Shown here in pieces: positions 44,234-53,457 of a DNA stretch of 64,000 nt; within the stretch, counting starts at the first letter, position 1, and every line of letters starts with the position of its first letter. A program made the translations under genes and the position numbers. The stretch comes from Halioglobus sp. (GTDB lineage: Bacteria; Pseudomonadota; Gammaproteobacteria; Pseudomonadales; Halieaceae). Below the pieces are notes generated by a model. The model made no database searches and was not told the origin of the DNA. It saw only the letters and a list, made by a program, of their open reading frames with translations. The stretch is from the NCBI GenBank assembly GCA_002699145.1, contig PABK01000035.1:248001-312000 (forward strand). Reading direction: 5' to 3'.

Positions 44234-44869
44234 ATGTCCGGCAAGTTATCCGCAGTGCTGCGTTACCTGGAACATTTCTGCTACCTGGCCGGTGTCTTGC
44301 TGGCCGGGTTTTTCTTCGTGCAGCTCGCCCAGGGCGAGATCGAGCGCCGCGACGGCATCCAGGCTTTCACCCTTGACCTGTCAGGGACTGAACATCCCGA
44401 TACCAGCCTGTGGTCCCCGGGTCGCATCGAGGACTACCGCAGCAGCCTGGACGCCGCGTTGCCGGACATCCTCGGCGTGCTGGAAATCGACGCGCTGGAG
44501 CTGAAAGTGCCGGTTTACGCCGACAGTTCCGAACAGGTCATGGACCGCGGCGCGGGCATCATCGAGGGTATGGCCTACCCGCACGAGCCGGGCAATATCG
44601 GCATCTCGGGCCATCGCGACGGCTATTTCCGCGTGCTCAAGGATATCCGCGTGGGGGATGTCATCACCCTGCAGACCCTGGAGGGCGCCAAGCGCTTTAC
44701 CGTCGACGCCATCCGTATCGTCGACAAGGCCGATACTTCCGTTTTACAGGACACGCGGGAACAGACGGTAACGCTTGTCACCTGTTACCCGTTTTACTAT
44801 GTCGGGCCTGCTCCCAGGCGCTTCGTCGTGACGGCGCGGCTCGCTAGCAACTATGTCAATCGTGATTAG
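44234..44869 (+). CDS. class D-like sortase
   Basis: A 211-residue sortase, a cysteine transpeptidase attaching proteins to an envelope acceptor. A membrane helix spans residues about 17-33. Catalytic His127 is in ISGHRDG, Cys184 in LVTCYPF, and Arg195/196 in PAPRRFV, the full sortase triad. The ATG at 44234 places the helix correctly at the N terminus. Proteobacterial sortases usually sit beside one dedicated substrate, and here a gene 11 bases downstream has a matching sorting signal. Confidence 0.9.
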   Translation: MSGKLSAVLRYLEHFCYLAGVLLAGFFFVQLAQGEIERRDGIQAFTLDLSGTEHPDTSLWSPGRIEDYRSSLDAALPDILGVLEIDALELKVPVYADSSEQVMDRGAGIIEGMAYPHEPGNIGISGHRDGYFRVLKDIRVGDVITLQTLEGAKRFTVDAIRIVDKADTSVLQDTREQTVTLVTCYPFYYVGPAPRRFVVTARLASNYVNRD

Positions 44870-44880
44870 GAGGAAATGAC

Positions 44881-45444
44881 ATGCTCAAGAAGATGATACT
44901 GGCAGGCGGCGTGGGCCTGGCCCTGTCGCTGGGGGTCGCCACGGCCCAGGAGGGCAGGGTGGAGAGCGCGGTCACCTGTGCAGACCTCGACTGGTCGGCC
45001 CAGGTGCTCGCCGCGAACCCGGACATCGCACAGGCATGCCGCGCGGTGTACGAGAAAGACGGCAAGCTGTACGCCCAGGCCAGGGTCGAGGTGGTGCGTG
45101 TGCGCGGCAACACCATGACGTTTCGCACCTTGCTCACCGACGGCAGCAAGGGTGACAGCCGCAGTGTTACCCTGGACAGTGATTGGCGCGCCACCATCGG
45201 CGGTCGACGCTACCGCGCCAGTGACCTGATGCGCGGCCAGGAGTTGAACGTCTACCTGCCGGAGGATCGCTTCGCCCTGCATATCCAGGACGAGGAGCGC
45301 CCCGATGAGATCGTCGTACTGGTGATCGAGCAGGCGACCGTGATGCCCAGTACCGCCAGCCCGCTGTTCCTGACCGGTCTGGCCGGCGGCGCGCTGCTGG
45401 CACTGGGGGGCGTCGTGGGCGCCCTGCGTCGACGCCCAGGCTGA
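44881..45444 (+). CDS. sortase substrate with MPSTAS sorting signal
   Basis: A 187-residue exported protein. Signal peptide residues 1-22 (MLKKMILAGG, then GLALSLGVATA). The mature domain has two cysteines (TCADL, QACRA) and no recognised family. The tail is a tripartite sorting signal: MPSTAS at residues 155-160 (variant of LPxTA), a hydrophobic helix LFLTGLAGGALLALGGVVGA, and RRRPG. AGGAGG precedes the ATG. It is the likely sole partner of the upstream sortase; a strong hairpin follows the gene. Confidence 0.87.
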   Translation: MLKKMILAGGVGLALSLGVATAQEGRVESAVTCADLDWSAQVLAANPDIAQACRAVYEKDGKLYAQARVEVVRVRGNTMTFRTLLTDGSKGDSRSVTLDSDWRATIGGRRYRASDLMRGQELNVYLPEDRFALHIQDEERPDEIVVLVIEQATVMPSTASPLFLTGLAGGALLALGGVVGALRRRPG

Positions 45445-45452
45445 CAGGGGGA

Positions 45453-45486
45453 GGCAGCGCCCCCGCGAGCGGCCGGGGGCGCTGCC
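45453..45486 (+). terminator. 13-bp perfect stem, terminator-like hairpin after the sortase operon
   Basis: GGCAGCGCCCCCG (45453-45465) pairs with CGGGGGCGCTGCC (45474-45486) around an 8-base loop, beginning nine bases after the stop. The U-tract is weak, so termination efficiency is uncertain, but the stem is the strongest seen in the window. Confidence 0.65.
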
Positions 45487-45568
45487 GCCAGCTCTTCCGC
45501 CGGCGTAAGCGTGACGGTGCGAGTGTCGGGGGAGCGCCGCGCTGTGTTCGGCGCGGGAGCCTGCGGTG

Positions 45569-45907
45569 TCAGTCGTCGATCCAGACCTTGCGCAGTGGCT
45601 CGCCGAAATCATCGTAGATGATCTTGCGCCGCGGTTGCCGCGGCTGGCGGCTGCCCTTGCGTGAGGGTTTGCGTTTGCCGCGCTGCTCGCGTCGCGCCTC
45701 GATGGCCGCGACCACCTCAGGGACCAGTGTGCGCGTGGCGCGCGGCTCTATGAACAGACGGCGATTGAGAAACAGGGGAGGGTCGCCGGGGTCCTTGCCG
45801 GAGATGCCCTGGGGAATCTCCTCGACCTCGCCACCGCGCTGCAGGAAGCGCTCGGTCTCCTGTTGCAGTTCGTCCCGTAGATCAGCCTTGGATACGCTCT
45901 TTTTCAC
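45569..45907 (-). CDS. small basic protein with SutA-like RNAP-binding motif
   Basis: A 112-residue protein. Residues 18-34 read ETERFLQRGGEVEEIPQ, the FLxRGGxVxEI motif found in Pseudomonas SutA and small relatives that bind RNA polymerase. The C-terminal half is very basic and low complexity (RREQRGKRKPSRKGSRQPRQ), ending in acidic IDD. The N-terminal acidic tail of true SutA is missing, so the same role cannot be assumed. It is divergent in organisation from the metallopeptidase genes and probably monocistronic. Confidence 0.62.
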   Translation of the reverse strand: MKKSVSKADLRDELQQETERFLQRGGEVEEIPQGISGKDPGDPPLFLNRRLFIEPRATRTLVPEVVAAIEARREQRGKRKPSRKGSRQPRQPRRKIIYDDFGEPLRKVWIDD

Positions 45908-45963
45908 TGTCCTGGCCGCCGCGGTGCGTCCAAACCATCAAGTATAGCGATGTCATTGCGAAT

Positions 45964-46911
45964 TTACAGTGTGCCGGGGTTGGCAATTTGTCGCCTCAGT
46001 GCCGCGCCCGGGCCTGTCGCGGCCAGTGCGGTGCCGCCGGGCGTGACGCTCACGCCGAGGCTGGCGAACAGGTCGGTGTAATCCGGCATGGCGCCGCTTT
46101 GGCGCATCTTCTCGTACAGCGGCGTGAACAGGTACACCTGGTTCAGCCGGTCCAGCCGCTCGACGATCTGCTGCACCGACAGTCGCTGCTCGCCGCAGCA
46201 TTCATTGAGTTTTTGCAGCGCCCTGTCCAGCGTCAGGGCGCCGCCTGACTGGCGACGCAGCCGTGTATCGACTTTCAGGAAGTACCAGGCGCCGCTCCAG
46301 TACACGCGCATGAAACCACCCTGTTTGCGCATGTTGCTGCTGACTTCCTCCAGTGGCTGGCCGTCGAAGGCGGCATCGGCGCGACCGCGCTCGAAGCCCT
46401 CGTAGAGGTTTTGCCACAGCCTGGCGTCGTCGATGACGCCACTGCGCACCTGTAGCAGGTTCTGGTAGTAGGTGGCCAGGCCCTCGCTGAACCAGGTGTC
46501 GCCCCAGCCGCGGTAGGGAAGCAGCAGGTGGGCCAGTTCATGATAGCCGGTCCAGGCGGATTTCAACTGGTCCAGGCTGGCCTGGGGCGCCACGTAGAAC
46601 TCCACGCGGTCGCGTTCCTCGCGGTGGACCTGGGCCCAGGGTATCGGGTCGGTACCGGAGGCTGAGAGCGGCGACACCGACACCACCCACTTTTTCCTCG
46701 GCCAGCGACCGAAGACCTGTTCCAGGGCGCCGGCGCTGAACACGATCCACTCGCGCACATCGCGCCGCGCGGAGCGGCTGAACTCCGGGCTGATGCGCAG
46801 TTCCAGGCGGCTGCCGTTGCTCCACAGGGTCTCGGTATCCGTCGCGGGCGCGGCAGGGAAACTGGCGCAGGCCAAAAGCAGCAGGCAGGCGCGGCAGAGC
46901 CAGCGGCGCAT
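45964..46911 (-). CDS. exported zinc metallopeptidase-like protein (gluzincin HExxH)
   Basis: A 315-residue protein with a signal peptide (CLLLLACASFPAAPA). YHELAHLLLP provides an HExxH zinc site near residue 123 and WFSEGLATYY a downstream glutamate, the arrangement of the M1/M61-like gluzincin clan. The surrounding domain is short compared with M1 peptidases. Function is likely periplasmic or outer-membrane peptidase; substrate unknown. It follows the MBL gene by three bases in one transcript. Confidence 0.75.
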   Translation of the reverse strand: MRRWLCRACLLLLACASFPAAPATDTETLWSNGSRLELRISPEFSRSARRDVREWIVFSAGALEQVFGRWPRKKWVVSVSPLSASGTDPIPWAQVHREERDRVEFYVAPQASLDQLKSAWTGYHELAHLLLPYRGWGDTWFSEGLATYYQNLLQVRSGVIDDARLWQNLYEGFERGRADAAFDGQPLEEVSSNMRKQGGFMRVYWSGAWYFLKVDTRLRRQSGGALTLDRALQKLNECCGEQRLSVQQIVERLDRLNQVYLFTPLYEKMRQSGAMPDYTDLFASLGVSVTPGGTALAATGPGAALRRQIANPGTL

Positions 46912-46914
46912 GGG

Positions 46915-47895
<981 letters not shown>

Positions 47896-48050
47896 CACCT
47901 TGTGGCTCCCTGTCGTCCAGCACACCATGGTACCCCGAAACCTGACCTGCTGCAGGGCCGGCCCGGGCGGGTGGGGGCGGGCGAAACCCGGTTTGCCTCG
48001 CTTCCTCGGCTTCTGGTTTAATGCTCCACTTCGCTCGCTGGACGTTGCCT

Positions 48051-48794
48051 ATGAACGCCATTCGATCGGCGTTGGTTTTCGCCTGGATCGTACTGTCGGT
48101 AATCCCCGTCGGAATCGCACTGCTGCTGTTCTCCCTGGTTCTGGACGACAAGAAACTGTGGTGGTGGTTCGCGGTGCCCTGGCTCAAGGGGGTGATCGTG
48201 GCCGCGCGCCTCGTGGGCGGGGTGCAGTATCGGCTGCACGGCGAGGAGAGGCTGCCCGCGGCTGAGGATATGCGCCGGGTGATCCTGTGTCCCAAACACC
48301 AGTCGACCTGGGAAACCTTTTATTTTCCCAGCATGACCTCCCACCCGCTGGCCTACGTGTTCAAGCAGGAACTGTTGCGCATCCCGATTTTCGGCTGGTG
48401 CATGGCGCGTCTCAACATGATTCATATCGATCGCTCCAGGCGCTCCGAGGCCTGGGCCAGGGTGGCTGATCAGGGCCGTGTGCTCATGGACGGCGGCAAG
48501 TGGGTGATCATGTTTCCCGAGGGAACGCGCACCGAGCGCGGCGCCCAGGGCGTGTACAAGAGCGGGGCGACCCGGCTGGCGGCGGCGACGGATGCCTGCG
48601 TCATTCCCATCGCCGTCACCTCGGGGCGCTGCTGGCCACGGCGGTCCTTTTCCTTTCGTCCGGGCGTGATCGACGTCTCTATCGGCGAACCGATACCGGC
48701 CCAGGGGCGTCAGCCGGACGAATTGATGGCGCAAGTGGAGCGCTGGATCGAGGCGGAAATGCGGCGCCTGGATCCCGACGCCTACCCCGACTGA
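48051..48794 (+). CDS. 1-acylglycerol-3-phosphate acyltransferase-like protein (PlsC family)
   Basis: A 247-residue membrane acyltransferase. It has an N-terminal hydrophobic helix, the catalytic block PKHQSTWET (H-x4-E rather than the usual H-x4-D, as in a proteobacterial subgroup) near residue 82, the glycerol-phosphate site FPEGTRTERG near 155, and VIPIAV near 190. It transfers an acyl chain from acyl-ACP or acyl-CoA to lysophospholipid. The ATG at 48051 is chosen; an in-frame ATG at 48021 would add ten residues. Confidence 0.87.
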   Translation: MNAIRSALVFAWIVLSVIPVGIALLLFSLVLDDKKLWWWFAVPWLKGVIVAARLVGGVQYRLHGEERLPAAEDMRRVILCPKHQSTWETFYFPSMTSHPLAYVFKQELLRIPIFGWCMARLNMIHIDRSRRSEAWARVADQGRVLMDGGKWVIMFPEGTRTERGAQGVYKSGATRLAAATDACVIPIAVTSGRCWPRRSFSFRPGVIDVSIGEPIPAQGRQPDELMAQVERWIEAEMRRLDPDAYPD

Positions 48795-48863
48795 AGCACG
48801 CCGGGCGCGCGCCCGGCGAAGCGCATTGACGACAACGACATTTGACACAACAGGAGTACCCTT

Positions 48864-50048
48864 ATGACCGATGCCTACATTGTTGCCGCGCAGCGCAGCG
48901 CCGGCGGGCGCAAGAATGGCCGCCTGTCGAAGATACATCCCATTGACCTCGGCGCCATGGTGGTCGATGCACTGGTCGAGAAGAGCGGCGTCGCCATCGA
49001 GGAGATCGACGACCTGATTTTCGGCTGCGTGTCGCAGGTCGGCGCACAGTCCAGCAACATCGCCCGCAACGTCTGCCTGGCCTCGGTGCTGGGCGAGGCG
49101 GTGCCCGGTACTACCGTGGACCGGCAGTGCGGTTCGGGGCAGCAGGCGCTGCATTTCGCCGCCCAGGCGGTGCTCTCCGGCACCCAGGACGTGGTCATTG
49201 CCGGCGGCGTGGAAAGCATGAGCCAGGTGCCGATCGGCGCCAATATTGTCGACGGCTACAAGGCCGATCACGGGCTTCCCTACGGCAGCCGTATCACCGA
49301 ACGCTACCCCGGGGTGCAGTTCAACCAGTTCGCCGGCGCGGAGATGCTGGCGAAGAAATACGAGCTGACCAGCGAGGAACTCAACCAGTTTGCCCTGGAC
49401 AGTCACCTCAAGGCGAAGCAGGCGGTGGAAGAGGGGCGCTTTGCCGACGAGATCGTACCGATCGAGGTGGAACTGGAGGACGGCAGCCGCGAAATGCATG
49501 TGCAGGACGAGGGCATCCGCATGGACGCCACGCTGGACGCCATCGCCGGCCTGCAGCCATTGCAGGAGGACGGCGTGCTCACCGCCGCCAACGCCTCGCA
49601 GATCTGCGACGGCGCCGCCGCGGTCATGGTCGTCAACGGGCAGACCTGCAAGCGCCTGGGGCTCAAGCCACTGGCGCGTATCGTCGCGCTCAGCGTGGTC
49701 GGCTCGGACCCGGTGATCATGCTCGAGGGCCCGATCCCGGCCACGCGCAAGGTGCTGGAGAACGCCGGCCTGGGCCTGGACGATATCGACCTGTTCGAGG
49801 TGAACGAGGCCTTCGGCTCCGTGCCCCTGGCCTGGGCCAAAGCCCTGGGAGCAGACCTGGGCAAGCTCAATGTCAACGGCGGCGCCCAGGCGCTGGGCCA
49901 CCCCCTGGGCGGCACCGGCGCCAAGCTCATGGCCACCCTGGTGCACGAGTTGCACCGCAGCGACAAGCGCTACGGCCTGCTGGCGATCTGTGAGGGCGGC
50001 GGCACCGCCAACGGCACCATCGTCGAGCGCGTCGACGCGGTCGTCTAG
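48864..50048 (+). CDS. thiolase family protein (acetyl-CoA C-acyltransferase)
   Basis: A 394-residue thiolase. The nucleophile cysteine is in DRQCGSGQQA near residue 92, followed by NEAFG, GGAQALGHPLGGTGA and the second cysteine in CEGGGTANGT near 380. It cleaves 3-ketoacyl-CoA in beta-oxidation. The sequence resembles the FadA5/FadA6 subgroup used for sterol side chains, an impression that would need a phylogeny. The stop overlaps by four bases the stop of the convergent alcohol dehydrogenase gene. Confidence 0.93.
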   Translation: MTDAYIVAAQRSAGGRKNGRLSKIHPIDLGAMVVDALVEKSGVAIEEIDDLIFGCVSQVGAQSSNIARNVCLASVLGEAVPGTTVDRQCGSGQQALHFAAQAVLSGTQDVVIAGGVESMSQVPIGANIVDGYKADHGLPYGSRITERYPGVQFNQFAGAEMLAKKYELTSEELNQFALDSHLKAKQAVEEGRFADEIVPIEVELEDGSREMHVQDEGIRMDATLDAIAGLQPLQEDGVLTAANASQICDGAAAVMVVNGQTCKRLGLKPLARIVALSVVGSDPVIMLEGPIPATRKVLENAGLGLDDIDLFEVNEAFGSVPLAWAKALGADLGKLNVNGGAQALGHPLGGTGAKLMATLVHELHRSDKRYGLLAICEGGGTANGTIVERVDAVV

Positions 50049-51028
50049 GGCAGCACCACGGCGGCCCCCTCGAAGCGCCCGTTGCGCAGGTCTTCCAGGG
50101 CCTCGTTGGCGCGCTCCAGCGGGTAGCGGTGTACCGTGGTTTGCACCGGGATCGACGCCGCCAGGGGCAGGAATTCCTCGCCGTCCTGGCGCGTCAGGTT
50201 GGCCACGCTCAGCACCTCGCGTTCTCCCCAGAGAATGCTGTAGGGGAACGCGGGGATCTCACTCATGTGGATGCCCGCGCACACGACCCGCGCCCCCTTG
50301 CACACCGCGCGCAGCGCCGCGGGCACCAGCTCTCCCACCGGGGCGAAGATGATCGCGCCGTCCAGTTCGGCCGGCGTCGGTTGTCCGGCGTCGCCGGCCC
50401 AGACGGCGCCGAGGTCACGAGCAAACTGTTGCGCCCTGCTGTCACCCTCGCGGGTGAAGGCGTACACCTCGCTGCCCTCATGCAGCGCCACCTGCGCGAT
50501 GATGTGGGCGGCGGCGCCAAAGCCGTACAGGCCGATGCGCCGGGCGCCGCGCACCAGCCGGTAGGAGCGGAAGCCGATAAGACCGGCGCAGAGCAGGGGG
50601 GCGGCCTGTTCGTCACTGTATTGCGCGGGTATCGGGAAGCAGTAGCGCGCGTCGGCGACGGTGTACTCGGCGAAGCCGCCGTTGATCTGGTAGCCGGTGT
50701 AGCGCGCCTCGTCGCAGAGGTTTTCCCGCGCCTGCGCGCAGTAGCGGCAGTGTCCGCAGCTACTGCCCAGCCAGGGCACGCCGACGCGTTCACCGGGGGT
50801 GAAGCGGCTGTCGCCGGCGCCGGCCGAGACCACCTCCGCGACGATCTGGTGCCCCGGCACCAGGGGCAGGCGAGGGTCGGTCAGGTCGCCGTCGAGCACG
50901 TGCAGGTCCGTGCGGCAGATACCACAGGCGCGCACCTTCAGCAGCAACTGGCCCGCGCCGGGCTGCGGGCGGGGAATGTCGCGGCATTCGAGGATACCGC
51001 CGGGTTTTTCCAGCACCATGGCGCGCAT
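50045..51028 (-). CDS. zinc-dependent alcohol dehydrogenase (MDR family)
   Basis: A 327-residue medium-chain dehydrogenase. The catalytic zinc ligands are in CGICRTDLH and GHQIVAE. The structural zinc site is CGHCRYCAQARENLC. The cofactor motif GLYGFGAAAH near residue 165 replaces the usual GxGxxG slightly. It oxidises or reduces a primary or secondary alcohol. It sits tail-to-tail with the thiolase, and starts about 360 bases from the divergent-looking OmpA gene, which is on the same strand upstream. Confidence 0.9.
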   Translation of the reverse strand: MRAMVLEKPGGILECRDIPRPQPGAGQLLLKVRACGICRTDLHVLDGDLTDPRLPLVPGHQIVAEVVSAGAGDSRFTPGERVGVPWLGSSCGHCRYCAQARENLCDEARYTGYQINGGFAEYTVADARYCFPIPAQYSDEQAAPLLCAGLIGFRSYRLVRGARRIGLYGFGAAAHIIAQVALHEGSEVYAFTREGDSRAQQFARDLGAVWAGDAGQPTPAELDGAIIFAPVGELVPAALRAVCKGARVVCAGIHMSEIPAFPYSILWGEREVLSVANLTRQDGEEFLPLAASIPVQTTVHRYPLERANEALEDLRNGRFEGAAVVLP

Positions 51029-51086
51029 GATTTACTCCCGCTCAGGTCTGGCCCGGCCTGACGCTGTGCGCCGCGCCGGCTGCGTT

Positions 51087-51728
51087 TCAGCCGGCCGACG
51101 GCAGGATATGCAGTTCCACGCGCCGGTTGCGGGCGCGGCCCTCGGCCGTGCCGTTGTCGGCGATCGGCTGGTCGAAGCCCAGCCCTTCAACATACATGCG
51201 CGACTGCGCCACCCCCTGGGTGACCAGGTAGTCGGCGACGCTGCGCGCACGTTTTCCCGACAATTCCAGATTATAGGCGCGGCTGCCGGTATTGTCCGTA
51301 TGCCCGCTCACGCGCATGGTGGTCTCGTGGTACTGGGCCAGCACCAGTCCCACGGAATTCAGCACCGGGTAGAAGTTGCCGCGCAGGTTGTAGGAGTCGG
51401 TCTGGAAGGTGATGTTGCCGGGCATGATCAGGCGGATGTTATTGCCCTCGCGCACTACCTGCACGCCGGTGCCCTGCAACTGCTCGCGCAGCTTCGCTTC
51501 CTGCACGTCCATGTAGGCGCCGACCCCGGCGCCGACGATGCCGCAGGCGGCCGCCGAGCGCAGCGCTTTCTCGCGGGAGTCCAGCGCCCCGAGAATACCG
51601 CACAACGCCGCCGCGCCGCCGCCGTATTTGGCGGCCTTGCTCGCCTGCTGTTCCCCGGTGTAGGGGTTGGTGGTACAGGCGACCAGGGAGAGGGAAAAGA
51701 GAAAAAAGAACAGTCTTGCTAGGGGCAT
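51087..51728 (-). CDS. OmpA family lipoprotein (YiaD-like)
   Basis: A 213-residue outer-membrane lipoprotein. The signal MPLARLFFFLFSLSLVAC ends in a lipobox LVAC. A glycine-zipper-like segment follows (GIVGAGVGAYMD). The C-terminal OmpA domain binds peptidoglycan, with VSGHTDNTGS, NLELSGKRARSVADYL, and GRARNRRVEL. ATG at 51728 has GGAG six bases upstream. The protein tethers outer membrane to cell wall. Confidence 0.92.
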   Translation of the reverse strand: MPLARLFFFLFSLSLVACTTNPYTGEQQASKAAKYGGGAAALCGILGALDSREKALRSAAACGIVGAGVGAYMDVQEAKLREQLQGTGVQVVREGNNIRLIMPGNITFQTDSYNLRGNFYPVLNSVGLVLAQYHETTMRVSGHTDNTGSRAYNLELSGKRARSVADYLVTQGVAQSRMYVEGLGFDQPIADNGTAEGRARNRRVELHILPSAG

Positions 51729-51880
51729 GGGGTACTCCACTTGCCGGGGTTGTGAGGAAAAGATCGGCGCTTAGTTCGCCTTGGACCGCCGGGACGTCGC
51801 GGGGTTCGCATCGCGCTGGTCCGCCGGGGATGAATTCTGTACATTATCGCCAGGTTTCAGTCCCACAGGATGTTGGATTC

Positions 51881-52450
51881 ATGGCGCAGCATACTATCAT
51901 CAACGGCATCGATTACGGACCCCTGGCGCCGCTGGTCGGCACCTGGTGTGGCGACTCCGGGATGGATATCGCACCTGAACCCGGCGGTGACGAGCACAAT
52001 CCCTACTACGAGACCATCACCTTCGAGGCGACCGGCAGTGTCACCAACGCCGAGTCACAACAACTGGCGATCCTGCGCTACCACCAGCTGGTGACGCGCA
52101 AGTCGAACGACGAGGTTTTTCACGACCAGGTGGGGTTCTGGTTGTGGGACGCGGCCGGCGGCACCGTCACCGAGACCTTCACCATTCCCCGCGGTGTCGC
52201 GGTGGTCGCCACCGGCAGCGCCGCGCCTGTGGCGCAGGGCGAGGAGGTCGTACTGAGCGTCGCGGCCGACGCCGACGCCGGTATCGCGCAGTCCCCGTTC
52301 ATGCAGGAACAGGCGCGCACTACTGGCTTCACGCATACGTTGACAGTGCGCGGCGACAAGCTGACCTACCAGCAGACCACGCTGCTGGACATCTACGGCA
52401 GGCGCGGTTATGCGCACAGCGATGAAAACGCGTTGAGCAGGGTCGAATAG
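51881..52450 (+). CDS. heme-binding beta-barrel-like (DUF1794 / FABP-like) protein
   Basis: A 189-residue protein resembling the nitrobindin/THAP4-like beta-barrel family. Evidence: the starting PLAPLVGTWCGDSGMDIAPEP, then repeated short strands such as ETITFEATG, DQVGFWLWDAAGGTVTETFTIPRGVAV and THTLTVRGDKLTYQQTTLLDIYG. Such barrels bind heme or fatty acyl groups; the heme ligand is not evident. The start at 51881 has ACAGGA ten bases before it. The stop overlaps the next gene start by one base (TAGTG). Confidence 0.72.
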   Translation: MAQHTIINGIDYGPLAPLVGTWCGDSGMDIAPEPGGDEHNPYYETITFEATGSVTNAESQQLAILRYHQLVTRKSNDEVFHDQVGFWLWDAAGGTVTETFTIPRGVAVVATGSAAPVAQGEEVVLSVAADADAGIAQSPFMQEQARTTGFTHTLTVRGDKLTYQQTTLLDIYGRRGYAHSDENALSRVE

Positions 52451-53451
52451 TGGACCCGCTGACCCAGGGTGTGCTCGGGGCGTCCCTGCCCCAGGCCAGC
52501 AGCTCCGCGCGGTACGCTGCCAGCGCCGGGATACTGGGGTTCTTTGCCGGCATGGCGGCCGACCTGGACGTGCTCATTCGCTCCAGCACCGACCCGCTGC
52601 TGTTCCTGGAGTACCACCGGCAGTTCACCCACTCGCTGGTCTTCATTCCCGTCGGCGGGCTCATTGTCGCCCTGGTACTGCACTGGCTGGTCGGGCGCCG
52701 GCGCGACCTCAGGTTCGGCCAGACCTGGCTGTTCTGTACCCTAGGCTATGCGACCCATGCATTGCTGGATGCCTGCACCACCTACGGCACCATGCTGTTC
52801 TGGCCATTCAGCGATGTGCGCGTCGCCTGGAATACCATTTCCATTATCGACCCGCTATTCACCCTGCCATTGCTTTGCGGAGTGCTCCTGGCGGCGCGGC
52901 TGCGCCAGCCGCGCTACGCCCGCCTGGCCCTGGTCTGGGCCTGTGTCTACATGGCCGCGGGCCTGTGGCAGCGCGAGCGGGCCGAGGACCTGGGGCGCGA
53001 GCTGGCCGCGGCGCGCGGGCATACCGCGCTGCGCCTGGAGGCGAAGCCAAGCTTTGCCAACATCATGGTGTGGAAGGTGGTGTACGAGACGCGCGACCAG
53101 TTTTACGTGGACGCGGTGCGCACCTGGCCGACCACGCGCGTCTTCGAGGGCGATGTCGTGCCCAAGCTCGACATCGATCGCGATATGCCCTGGCTGGACC
53201 GCACATCGCAGCAGGCGCGGGATATCGAGCGTTTCAGCTGGTTCAGCAACGGCTATGTCGCGCGCGACCCGTTGTATCGCAACCGCGTCATCGACATCCG
53301 CTACTCGATGGTGCCCAACGAGGTGCAGCCACTGTGGAGCCTGGAACTGCGACCGGGTGCGGCGCGCGCGGCGCACGCGGTGTACCAGGTGCACCGGGAC
53401 GCGGGTGCGGACAGTGCGGCCCGTGTCTGGGCCATGCTCACGGGCAGCTGA
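52450..53451 (+). CDS. metal-dependent hydrolase, YdjM/DUF457-like membrane protein
   Basis: A 333-residue integral membrane protein of the DUF457 (LexA-binding, inner-membrane-associated putative hydrolase) family. It has MDPLTQGVLGAS with a GTG start, ADLDVLIRSSTDP near residue 38, FTHSLVF near 60, and four to five membrane segments. The C-terminal half is soluble. The conserved Asp/His arrangement suggests a metal site but no substrate is known. It is coupled to the preceding gene by overlap. Confidence 0.85.
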   Translation: MDPLTQGVLGASLPQASSSARYAASAGILGFFAGMAADLDVLIRSSTDPLLFLEYHRQFTHSLVFIPVGGLIVALVLHWLVGRRRDLRFGQTWLFCTLGYATHALLDACTTYGTMLFWPFSDVRVAWNTISIIDPLFTLPLLCGVLLAARLRQPRYARLALVWACVYMAAGLWQRERAEDLGRELAAARGHTALRLEAKPSFANIMVWKVVYETRDQFYVDAVRTWPTTRVFEGDVVPKLDIDRDMPWLDRTSQQARDIERFSWFSNGYVARDPLYRNRVIDIRYSMVPNEVQPLWSLELRPGAARAAHAVYQVHRDAGADSAARVWAMLTGS

Positions 53452-53457
53452 GGCCGT

